A DNA stretch of 12,354 bases, taken from an uncultured Lachnospiraceae bacterium (GTDB lineage: Bacteria > Bacillota_A > Clostridia > Lachnospirales > Lachnospiraceae). The notes beneath the pieces were generated by a model that was not told where the DNA came from, ran no database searches, and was given only the letters and a program-made list of their open reading frames with translations. The stretch covers positions 1 through 12,354 of the forward strand of contig CAJUFW010000099.1 of assembly GCA_910585655.1 (NCBI GenBank). The letters run 5' to 3'. Each line of letters begins with the position of its first letter. The first letter of the stretch is position 1. The position numbers were made by a program, and so were the translations under genes. Positions 1-6,474 of this stretch are shown piece after piece.

Positions 1-20
1 ACACGACGCTCTTCCGATCT
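1..20 (+). other. Illumina TruSeq adapter remnant (not genomic)
   Basis: These 20 bases match the 3' end of the standard Illumina TruSeq universal adapter, ending in the familiar CTTCCGATCT. They are library sequence left on the contig by untrimmed read-through. Genomic sequence begins at 21, where the reading frame of rpsF starts immediately. Confidence 0.97.
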
Positions 21-53
21 ATCAGATTTTTGTGCATAAGAAAAGATGACTGA
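21..53 (+). CDS. rpsF: 30S ribosomal protein bS6, C-terminal fragment (partial)
   Basis: Only the last ten codons and the TGA stop are present. They read IRFLCIRKDD, which resembles the IRxL-V/C-hydrophobic-K/R ending of bS6 proteins. The 5' part is missing because the contig starts in adapter at position 20. bS6 sits on the platform of the 30S subunit as a partner of bS18, whose gene rpsR lies two genes downstream. The call rests mostly on context, since rpsF-ssb-rpsR is a near-universal bacterial operon, supported by the short C-terminal match. The frame is open from the first genomic base. Confidence 0.8.
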   Translation: MRFLCIRKDD

Positions 54-70
54 GGTCATCTTCGGATGAT
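45..70 (+). other. Two mutually exclusive intercistronic RNA hairpins, one with a UUCG tetraloop
   Basis: GATGAC (45-50) can pair with GTCATC (55-60), putting the rpsF stop codon in a 4-nt loop. The same GTCATC can instead pair with GATGAT (65-70) around TTCG (61-64), giving a six-pair stem (one G-U) capped by C(UUCG)G, an exceptionally stable tetraloop. There is no T-run after it, so it is not an ordinary terminator. It could be an mRNA processing or stability element, or be affected by ribosomes finishing rpsF. Pairing is seen in the sequence; function is inferred. Confidence 0.55.
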
Positions 71-112
71 TAAGGAAGTTCATCCCCAGACGAGGTAAGG
101 AGGTTTCCTTAA
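70..112 (+). promoter_or_regulatory. ssb ribosome binding site enclosed by an inverted repeat
   Basis: The Shine-Dalgarno TAAGGAGGT (96-104) lies 8 nt before the ssb ATG. It is enclosed by a perfect 8-bp inverted repeat, TTAAGGAA (70-77) and TTCCTTAA (105-112). A tighter alternative pairs AAGGA (97-101) with TCCTT (106-110) and would occlude the Shine-Dalgarno directly. Either fold could modulate ssb translation relative to its ribosomal-protein neighbours. The binding site is certain; the regulatory role is inference. Confidence 0.6.
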
Positions 113-571
113 ATGAACAAAGTAATTTTAATGGGTCGTTTAACCCGTGACCCTGAGATTCGTTATTCCCAGGGTGAGAATTCTTCTGCCGTTGCAAGAT
201 ATACGCTTGCAGTGGATCGTAGGTTTAAGAGACAGGGAGATACCGATACTGCTGATTTTATTAGCTGTGTATCCTTTGGAAAGACTGCTGAGTTCGCAGA
301 GCGCTACTTAAAGCAGGGAACCAAGGTAGGCGCAGTAGGGCGTATCCAGACCGGAAGCTATGTCAACCGGGACGGAAACAAGGTCTATACGACAGATGTA
401 GTCGTAGAGGAGCTGGAGTTTGCAGAGAGTAAGAATGCAGCCGCGCATAATACAAGTATGCCGGGCGATTACCAGCAGGCGCCTCAGATGGACAGACCGG
501 CGCCAAGCGAGGCAGCAGACGGATTTATGAATATCCCGGATGGAATCGACGAAGAGCTTCCATTTAGTTAA
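113..571 (+). CDS. ssb: Single-stranded DNA-binding protein SSB
   Basis: A 152-residue SSB, typical bacterial length. It coats single-stranded DNA during replication, repair and recombination and recruits partner proteins. Residues 1 to about 107 form the OB fold, opening with MNKVILMGRLTRDPEIRY and including the FISCVSFGKTAEFAERYLKQG block. A Gln/Pro/Ala-rich flexible linker (about 108-138) follows. The acidic C-terminal tip that docks partners is present as IDEELPFS. The tip has one serine after the usual terminal Pro-Phe, a small oddity. The gene lies between rpsF and rpsR in the classic operon. The start is fixed by the strong Shine-Dalgarno at 96-104. No competing start is apparent. Confidence 0.97.
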   Translation: MNKVILMGRLTRDPEIRYSQGENSSAVARYTLAVDRRFKRQGDTDTADFISCVSFGKTAEFAERYLKQGTKVGAVGRIQTGSYVNRDGNKVYTTDVVVEELEFAESKNAAAHNTSMPGDYQQAPQMDRPAPSEAADGFMNIPDGIDEELPFS

Positions 572-645
572 GGACGTACAGCCGGGAGAGACCTGTCAAG
601 CCGGATCAGTAGAGAAAAAGAGATTGGAAAAGGAGGTCACAAAGA

Positions 646-921
646 ATGCCGTTCAATAAAAATGAAAAAGGCGAGAAGGGGGATGCTCCAGTAAGGAGAA
701 GAACCGTCCGCAGAAGAAAGAAAGTATGTGTATTCTGTGCAGATAAGACCAATGCAGGAATTGATTATAAAGATGTCAATAAACTGAAAAGATACGTGTC
801 TGAGCGCGGTAAGATTCTGCCTAGAAGAATCACCGGAAACTGTGCAAAGCATCAGAGAGCTTTGACGGTAGCAGTAAAGCGCGCTCGTCATATCGCGCTG
901 ATGCCGTATACGGTAGATTAG
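646..921 (+). CDS. rpsR: 30S ribosomal protein bS18
   Basis: A 91-residue bS18, which pairs with bS6 on the 30S platform. A basic N-terminal extension (residues 1-26, with RRRTVRRRKK) precedes the conserved core, which ends KRARHIALMPYTVD. Cys28 and Cys31 (CVFC) together with Cys66 and His69 (CAKH) form a probable zinc site, so this looks like the zinc-containing version of the protein. It is preceded by AAAAGGAGGT (628-637), 8 nt from the ATG. The gap after ssb (572-645) shows no other gene or convincing structure. It is the last gene of the rpsF-ssb-rpsR operon, followed by two terminator-like hairpins. Confidence 0.97.
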   Translation: MPFNKNEKGEKGDAPVRRRTVRRRKKVCVFCADKTNAGIDYKDVNKLKRYVSERGKILPRRITGNCAKHQRALTVAVKRARHIALMPYTVD

Positions 922-948
922 GTCGGCTGCTGTGAGGCTGCCGATTTT
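922..948 (+). terminator. Probable first rho-independent terminator after rpsR
   Basis: Starting right after the rpsR stop, GTCGGC (922-927) pairs with GCCGAT (940-945; one G-U). After a U-U mismatch, two more pairs (929-930 with 937-938) close a 6-nt loop. The stem runs into TTTT (945-948). The U-tract is short, so it may be only partly efficient. Confidence 0.55.
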
Positions 949-967
949 GAGCAGTACCATATGCGCT

Positions 968-1004
968 AAAAAGCCATTCTGTGGGAAACCAGGAATGGCT
1001 TTTT
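968..1004 (+). terminator. Rho-independent terminator of the rpsF-ssb-rpsR operon
   Basis: A perfect 12-bp inverted repeat: AAAAAGCCATTC (968-979) and GAATGGCTTTTT (993-1004). Inside it, TGG (982-984) and CCA (989-991) close a GAAA tetraloop (985-988). The A-run before and T-run after make it plausible in both directions. It separates the ribosomal operon from the flavoprotein gene at 1045. Confidence 0.8.
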
Positions 1005-1044
1005 CCAGTTGGTAGAGTGAATGGAGAAGGAAAGGGTGAAGCAA

Positions 1045-2457
1045 ATGGAAAAAAAGTATGATGTTATTATTATCGGGGCAGGTCCGTCGGGTATTTTCTG
1101 TGCATATGAGCTGATGGAAAAACGTCCGGATCTGCATGTACTGATGGTGGAAAAGGGGCATCCAATCGAAAAGAGGGAATGCCCTAAGCGGAAAACAAAA
1201 GTCTGTATGGGCTGTAAACCATGTGCGATTACGACAGGTTTTGCAGGAGCGGGCGCTTTTTCAGACGGGAAGCTTTCGCTTTCGCCGGATGTAGGGGGAA
1301 ACATGCCGGAGATTTTAGGGTACGAGGAGACGATAACGCTTTTGCGGGAATCCGACGAGATTTATCTGAAATTCGGCGCGGACGCCAATGTATACGGGAT
1401 GGATAAACAGGCAGAATTGCGGGAAATCCGTCGTCGGGCGATCAACGCAAACTTAAAGCTAATCGAATGCCCGATCCGGCATTTAGGAACCGAGGAAGGC
1501 TATAAAATCTATTCCAGGCTTCAAAAGCATTTGGAAGAAAAGGGTGTGGAAATGCGTTTTCATACTATGGTACAGGACATTCTTGTGAAGGAAGAACAGG
1601 GAGAGCAGCGCGCCGAAGGAATTCTGTTGTCAGATGGGGAGCGGATCTATGCAAAGGAAATCGTTTCAGCGATTGGCAGGGAAGGGTCGGAGTGGTTTTC
1701 CCATATTTGTCAGGCGCATGGGATTGAAACGAAGGTAGGAACGGTGGATATCGGCGTCCGGGTAGAGGTGCGGGACGAGATCATGGAGTTCCTCAATGAA
1801 AATCTCTATGAAGCAAAACTGGTCTATCATACGCCGACGTTTGACGATAAGGTAAGAACGTTTTGCAGCAATCCCTCCGGCGAAGTGGCGACGGAATATT
1901 ATGAGGGCGGATTGGCAGTGGTCAACGGTCATGCGTATAAGTCGCAGGATCTGAAAACAGACAATACCAACTTTGCGATCCTTGTTTCCAAAAATTTTAC
2001 TAAGCCGTTTAAAACACCGATTGAGTACGGCAAACACATCGCGCAGCTTAGCAATATGCTCTGCGACGGCAAGGTTTTGGTACAGACGTTTGGGGATTTT
2101 CAAAGAGGCAGGAGGACGACAGAGGAACGCCTCTGCCGCAACAACCTGATTCCAACGCTAAAAGATGCCGTTCCTGGAGATTTGTCTCTGGTATTTCCGC
2201 ACCGGATCATGGTGGATATCAAGGAAATGCTGCTGGCTTTGGATAAAGTAACGCCAGGAATTGCCAGTGATGAAACGCTGCTCTATGGAGTAGAGGTAAA
2301 ATTTTATTCCAATAAAGTAGTAGTCGATCGGCAGTTTGAAACCAGCGTACGGAACTTGTATGCGATTGGTGACGGCGCTTCCGTCACACGCGGACTGCAG
2401 CAGGCGTCTGCCAACGGATTAGCCGCAGCGAGAGGGCTATTAGAGAAGCTCTCGTAA
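1045..2457 (+). CDS. FAD-dependent oxidoreductase, COG2509-like, function unknown
   Basis: A flavoprotein of about 470 residues resembling the 'uncharacterised FAD-dependent dehydrogenase' family (COG2509). An N-terminal Rossmann dinucleotide-binding motif GAGPSG (residues 11-16) follows the YDVIII strand, with the ribose-binding acid at Glu36. A cysteine cluster follows at Cys46, Cys54, Cys57 and Cys60, just before the conserved GAGAFSDGKLS block. The C-terminal FAD-binding segment is LYAIGDGASVTRGLQQAS, with GDG at about 442-444. Its substrate is not known. I chose the ATG at 1045 because purine-rich AAGGAAAGGG sits 9-10 nt upstream; an in-frame ATG at 1021 would add eight residues with a weaker site. 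No good promoter is visible between the rpsR terminator and this start, so it may depend on read-through or an unrecognised promoter. The next promoter, for gdpP, begins 20 bases after its stop. Confidence 0.88.
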   Translation: MEKKYDVIIIGAGPSGIFCAYELMEKRPDLHVLMVEKGHPIEKRECPKRKTKVCMGCKPCAITTGFAGAGAFSDGKLSLSPDVGGNMPEILGYEETITLLRESDEIYLKFGADANVYGMDKQAELREIRRRAINANLKLIECPIRHLGTEEGYKIYSRLQKHLEEKGVEMRFHTMVQDILVKEEQGEQRAEGILLSDGERIYAKEIVSAIGREGSEWFSHICQAHGIETKVGTVDIGVRVEVRDEIMEFLNENLYEAKLVYHTPTFDDKVRTFCSNPSGEVATEYYEGGLAVVNGHAYKSQDLKTDNTNFAILVSKNFTKPFKTPIEYGKHIAQLSNMLCDGKVLVQTFGDFQRGRRTTEERLCRNNLIPTLKDAVPGDLSLVFPHRIMVDIKEMLLALDKVTPGIASDETLLYGVEVKFYSNKVVVDRQFETSVRNLYAIGDGASVTRGLQQASANGLAAARGLLEKLS

Positions 2458-2476
2458 AAGAGGGCAGGTATTTGTC

Positions 2477-2505
2477 TTGAACCGGAGCCGGAACTATGCT
2501 ATAAT
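2477..2505 (+). promoter_or_regulatory. Sigma-A-type promoter for gdpP-rplI-dnaB
   Basis: TTGAAC (-35, 2477-2482) and a perfect TATAAT (-10, 2500-2505) are separated by 17 nt, and TGC immediately before the -10 gives an extended -10. The start site would fall near 2512, leaving a leader of about 60 nt. A small hairpin, CGGAT (2533-2537) with ATCCG (2541-2545), lies in that leader. Confidence 0.85.
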
Positions 2506-2572
2506 GTTGGAACAAACGCACAGACGTAATCGCGGATGAAATCCGTCCGGTACGGAGAGGGAGAGGCAGATT

Positions 2573-4621
2573 ATGAGCAAAAAAACAAAGGCGGAGCGGG
2601 GAATCACAGGTTCCTTCCGTTGGTATTTTAGATGGCCGTTGCTGTTGTCGGTACTGTTGATTTGCATGAATGTGGCAATCTATCTGATCGATACGCAGAG
2701 CGGGATTGTGATGTCTTTTTTTGTATTGGTCTATGTGGGGATTGCGATTGCTATTTTTATATTTCGCAAGGGCGGCTTTCAGCGTCAGCTTGTACGTTAT
2801 GCGACAGGGTTTATGAAAAGCCAGAAAACGATGCTAAAGGAGCTGAACCTGCCGTATGCGCTGCTTGACTTGGACGGACGTCTGATTTGGGGTAATGATG
2901 CGTTTTTGGATGTCATACATGACGAACGGCAGGCAAAAGGTTCTATTACCAATGTGTTTCCATCAGTGGAAAAAGAACTGTTTCCAAGCGCAGAGGCAGA
3001 CGCCGTTCTTCATACCGAGTTTGAGGAGCGGAATTATAAAATCGTGCTGCGCCGGGCAATGGATGAGGAGATGCTGGAGAAGGCAGGCGAAGCGGTAGAT
3101 CCTGGGATGATGGTTTCGATGTATTTATACGACGAAACGGAGATCGTGACGCTGCAGCGGGAAAATCAGGATCAGAAGATGATTTTGGGACTGCTTTATA
3201 TTGACAATTATGAGGAGGCGCTTGAGAGCATCGACGAGGTGCGCCGTTCCCTGCTGATTGCCCTGATAGACCGGAAAATCAATAAATATATGCAGAGCAT
3301 TGACGCGATTGTGCGGAGTCTGGAAAAGGATAAATATATTGTGATTTTTCAGATGCGTTATTTGGCGCAGCTCCAGCAGACGAGATTTTCTCTGTTAGAC
3401 GAGGTAAGAGCCGTCAATATCGGCAATGAAATGGCAGTGACGATTAGTCTGGGCTTAGGGATTTCCGGGACGAGTTATCAGCAATCCTATGATTACGCAA
3501 GAGCCGCTATTGATTTGGCGTTAGGGCGGGGCGGCGATCAGGTGGTGATCAAGGAAGGCGAGAAGATCCAATATTACGGCGGAAAGAGCCAGCAGGTAGA
3601 GAAGAATACGCGCGTTAAGGCAAGAGTAAAAGCCCATGCCCTAAGGGAGCTTTTAGAGGCAAAAGAGCGGGTAATGATTATGGGGCATTCGATGGCGGAT
3701 GTGGATTCCTTAGGGGCGGCAGTTGGTATTTATCGTATTTCCAAAATGCTTGGGACAAGAGCGCACATTGTAATCAATGAAATTACAACGTCGGTTGCCC
3801 CGATTTTAAATCGTTTTAAGCATAATCCGGAGTACGAGGAGGATTTGTTTGTCAACAGCGAACAGGCGTTACAGATGGTAGATAAAGACACGATGCTCGT
3901 AGTAGTCGATGTCAATCGTCCTAGCTATACCGAATGTGAAGAGCTGCTAAAGCGGGTGAATACCGTGGTGATTTTGGATCACCATCGTCAGAGCGGGGAT
4001 ACGATTAGTACCGCCGTACTGTCCTATATTGAACCGTATGCCTCCTCGGCATGTGAGATGGTAGCGGAAATCCTGCAGTATACCGGGCAGGACGTAAAGC
4101 TTCGTCCATTAGAGGCGGATGCGATGTACTCCGGCATTATGGTAGATACTGACAATTTCCTGGTAAAAACCGGAGTAAGAACCTTTGAGGCAGCCGCTTA
4201 TCTGCGGCGGAACGGGGCGGACATTACCAAGATCCGCAAAACCTTCCGGGCAGAGATGAATGAGTTCAAAATGAAAGCAAAGTCGATCAGTACCTCGGAG
4301 GTGTTCTTAGAGCATTTTGCACTGGCGGAATGCCATGCGGACGGAGTGGAAAGCCCGACGATTTTAGGCGCACAGGTGGCAAACGAACTTATGGATATTT
4401 CCGGAATAAAGGCATCTTTTGTCTTTACGTATTACAATGAAAAGGTCTATATCAGCGCCCGTTCGATTGATGAACTGAACGTACAGGTAGTGATGGAAAA
4501 ACTGGGCGGCGGCGGGCATATGTCTGTGGCAGGCGCACAGTTAAAGGATGTAACCATTCCGCAGGCGATGAAGATTGTCAAAGAGTTATTGGAACAAATG
4601 AAAGAGGAAGGAGAGCTATAA
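2573..4621 (+). CDS. gdpP: Membrane-bound cyclic di-AMP phosphodiesterase GdpP
   Basis: A 682-residue GdpP (YybT family), close to the usual 650-680. It hydrolyses c-di-AMP to pApA, so it affects potassium and osmotic balance, cell-wall stress and beta-lactam tolerance. Two membrane helices (about 21-39 and 44-64) come first. A degenerate PAS domain (about 92-155) and a degenerate GGDEF domain (to about 340, with RGGDQVVIK) follow. The catalytic DHH domain has GHSMADVDS (His372, Asp376, Asp378), the DHH triad at 469-471 and VDTD with Asp525 and Asp527. DHHA1 has the GGGGH motif at 645-649. The metal ligands expected for an active enzyme appear present. The start has a purine-rich GGGAGAGG just upstream. 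Only one base separates its stop from the rplI start, implying translational coupling. gdpP-rplI-dnaB is a conserved Firmicutes arrangement. Confidence 0.96.
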   Translation: MSKKTKAERGITGSFRWYFRWPLLLSVLLICMNVAIYLIDTQSGIVMSFFVLVYVGIAIAIFIFRKGGFQRQLVRYATGFMKSQKTMLKELNLPYALLDLDGRLIWGNDAFLDVIHDERQAKGSITNVFPSVEKELFPSAEADAVLHTEFEERNYKIVLRRAMDEEMLEKAGEAVDPGMMVSMYLYDETEIVTLQRENQDQKMILGLLYIDNYEEALESIDEVRRSLLIALIDRKINKYMQSIDAIVRSLEKDKYIVIFQMRYLAQLQQTRFSLLDEVRAVNIGNEMAVTISLGLGISGTSYQQSYDYARAAIDLALGRGGDQVVIKEGEKIQYYGGKSQQVEKNTRVKARVKAHALRELLEAKERVMIMGHSMADVDSLGAAVGIYRISKMLGTRAHIVINEITTSVAPILNRFKHNPEYEEDLFVNSEQALQMVDKDTMLVVVDVNRPSYTECEELLKRVNTVVILDHHRQSGDTISTAVLSYIEPYASSACEMVAEILQYTGQDVKLRPLEADAMYSGIMVDTDNFLVKTGVRTFEAAAYLRRNGADITKIRKTFRAEMNEFKMKAKSISTSEVFLEHFALAECHADGVESPTILGAQVANELMDISGIKASFVFTYYNEKVYISARSIDELNVQVVMEKLGGGGHMSVAGAQLKDVTIPQAMKIVKELLEQMKEEGEL

Positions 4622-4622
4622 G

Positions 4623-5069
4623 ATGGAGGTTATTTTAGTACAGGACGTAAAGTCACTTGGGAAAAAGGGAGACGTCGTAAAGGTCAGCGACGGCTATGCC
4701 AGGAATTTTATTCTGCCGAAAAAGCTGGGAGTAGAGGCAAACGCCAAAAACCGGAACGATTTAAAGCTGCAAAAGGCAGCGGAGGAAAAGCGGCAGAAAG
4801 AGCTGTTAGAAGAAGCGCAGCGCTTTGCGGCGGAACTTTCGGATAAAAAAGTAGTATGCAAGATTAAGACAGGCGAGGGCGGAAGGACATTTGGCTCCGT
4901 CTCTACAAAGGAAATTGCCGCCGCCTGTAAGGATCAGCTTGGGATAGAGCTGGATAAGAAAAAGATGGTATTAAATGAGGCAATCAAGGCGCTTGGAACT
5001 TATCTGGTACCGATTAAGGTTCATCCGCAGGTAACGGCAGAGTTGAAAGTACAGGTAGAAGAGCAGTAG
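4623..5069 (+). CDS. rplI: 50S ribosomal protein bL9
   Basis: A 148-residue bL9, standard length. The hallmark N-terminal domain is intact: MEVILVQDVKSLGKKGD, then VSDGYARNFILPKKLG. A long charged helix (about 45-75) joins it to a C-terminal domain with GRTFGSVST. bL9 binds 23S rRNA near the L1 stalk and helps maintain reading-frame fidelity. Its Shine-Dalgarno AAGGAG (4608-4613) lies inside the end of gdpP, 9 nt before the ATG, and the genes are one base apart. The gap to dnaB is 29 nt. Confidence 0.97.
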   Translation: MEVILVQDVKSLGKKGDVVKVSDGYARNFILPKKLGVEANAKNRNDLKLQKAAEEKRQKELLEEAQRFAAELSDKKVVCKIKTGEGGRTFGSVSTKEIAAACKDQLGIELDKKKMVLNEAIKALGTYLVPIKVHPQVTAELKVQVEEQ

Positions 5070-5098
5070 GAGTCGGATCGAAGGAAAAGGGTGAGGGC

Positions 5099-6436
5099 AT
5101 GGACGAGTCAGTTATCAAGCGGATTTTGCCGCACAATATAGAGGCGGAGCAATCCGTGATTGGTTCTATGATTATGGATCAGGATGCCATTCTGACGGCT
5201 TCGGAACTGATTACCGGATCTGATTTTTACCAGAGGCAATACGGCGTACTGTTTGATACGATTGTGGAGCTGCATGACGAGGGGAAGCCGGTAGATTTGG
5301 TGACGCTCCAAAACCGTCTGCAGGAAAAGGAGCTACCGCCGGAACTGGCGGGAATGGAAGCGATTCGAGAGGTAATCGCTTCCGTGCCGATTTCTGCCAA
5401 CGCCAGGCATTATGCACAGATTGTCTATGAAAAATCAGTGTTGCGCCGGCTGATCCGGACGATGGAGGGTTTGACAAACGAATGTTATCTAGGCAGAAGC
5501 GGCGTCGAGGATATTTTAGCAGATACCGAAAAGCAGATTTTTGAAATTCTGCAGAAACGGAATACCGGGGAAGTGGAAGATATCCGTTCGGTCGTCATGC
5601 GTTCCTTGGAAAGTATTGAGGCGGCTGCCAAAAACAAAGGAGCTGTTACCGGGCTTGCAACCGGATTTTTGGATTTGGACTATATGACTGCCGGTCTGCA
5701 GCCCTCGGATTTGATCTTGATTGCTGCCAGACCATCTATGGGAAAAACCGCTTTTGTATTAAACGTAGCAGAATACGTGACGCTGCGATCCGGTGTGACG
5801 ACGGCTTTTTTCAGCCTGGAAATGTCCAAAGATCAGCTTGTCAAGCGTATTCTTTCGATGAACTCCAAAGTAGATTCTCAAATTTTAAGAACAGGGCAGC
5901 TAGGGGATGAGGACTGGCTAAAGCTGGTGGAAAGCGCCAGACTGGTAGGAAATTCCAGTCTGCTGATAGATGATACGCCAGGTATTTCCGTAACGGAGCT
6001 TAGAAGCCGCTGCCGGAAGTTTAAACTGGAACATAATCTGGGACTGGTGATCATTGATTACTTACAACTGATGACCGGAAGCAGACGGACAGCAGAATCC
6101 AGACAGCAAGAGGTGTCTGACATTTCTCGTTCCCTCAAGGCGCTGGCGAGAGAAATCAACGTGCCGGTTATTGCGCTTTCCCAGCTTTCCCGTGCGGTAG
6201 AACAGCGTCCGGACAAACGTCCGATGCTTTCCGATCTGCGTGATTCCGGAGCTATCGAGCAGGACGCCGATGTCGTGATGTTCCTTTACCGAGACGAATA
6301 TTACAACAAAGACAGTGAGGACGCGGGTATTTCCGAAATTATTATCGGCAAGCAGAGAAACGGTCCGACCGGAACAGTGAAGCTGGCTTATCTGAGTCAG
6401 TTTACAAAATTTGCTAATTTAGAGCGGCAGCCATAA
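5099..6436 (+). CDS. dnaB: Replicative DNA helicase DnaB
   Basis: A 445-residue DnaB-family hexameric helicase that unwinds the replication fork and binds primase (called dnaC in Bacillus subtilis). The N-terminal helical domain spans about 1-150, opening with LPHNIEAEQSVIGSMI. A linker and a RecA-like C-terminal ATPase follow. Walker A is ARPSMGKT (210-217) and Walker B is VIIDYLQL with Asp320. The SQLSRAVEQRPDKRPMLSDL and SGAIEQDADVV blocks are conserved DnaB motifs, and KQRNGPTG lies near the end. No intein or frameshift is visible. It follows rplI, probably in the gdpP transcript. The site upstream of the ATG is purine-rich (AAGGAAAAGGG at about 5082-5092). Confidence 0.97.
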   Translation: MDESVIKRILPHNIEAEQSVIGSMIMDQDAILTASELITGSDFYQRQYGVLFDTIVELHDEGKPVDLVTLQNRLQEKELPPELAGMEAIREVIASVPISANARHYAQIVYEKSVLRRLIRTMEGLTNECYLGRSGVEDILADTEKQIFEILQKRNTGEVEDIRSVVMRSLESIEAAAKNKGAVTGLATGFLDLDYMTAGLQPSDLILIAARPSMGKTAFVLNVAEYVTLRSGVTTAFFSLEMSKDQLVKRILSMNSKVDSQILRTGQLGDEDWLKLVESARLVGNSSLLIDDTPGISVTELRSRCRKFKLEHNLGLVIIDYLQLMTGSRRTAESRQQEVSDISRSLKALAREINVPVIALSQLSRAVEQRPDKRPMLSDLRDSGAIEQDADVVMFLYRDEYYNKDSEDAGISEIIIGKQRNGPTGTVKLAYLSQFTKFANLERQP

Positions 6437-6474
6437 CGCTTAGAAGCAGAACAATACATGACAGGAGAAAGGAG

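Noticed and set aside
637..1161. Long minus-strand open frame opposite rpsR and the start of the flavoprotein gene
   Set aside because: It lies antisense to rpsR and the flavoprotein N-terminus, crosses the terminator hairpins, has no recognisable domain and no good ribosome binding site.
2573..4621. Possible active diguanylate cyclase in the GGDEF-like part of GdpP
   Set aside because: The motif is degenerate (RGGDQ rather than GGDEF), as normal for GdpP; the family is a c-di-AMP phosphodiesterase.
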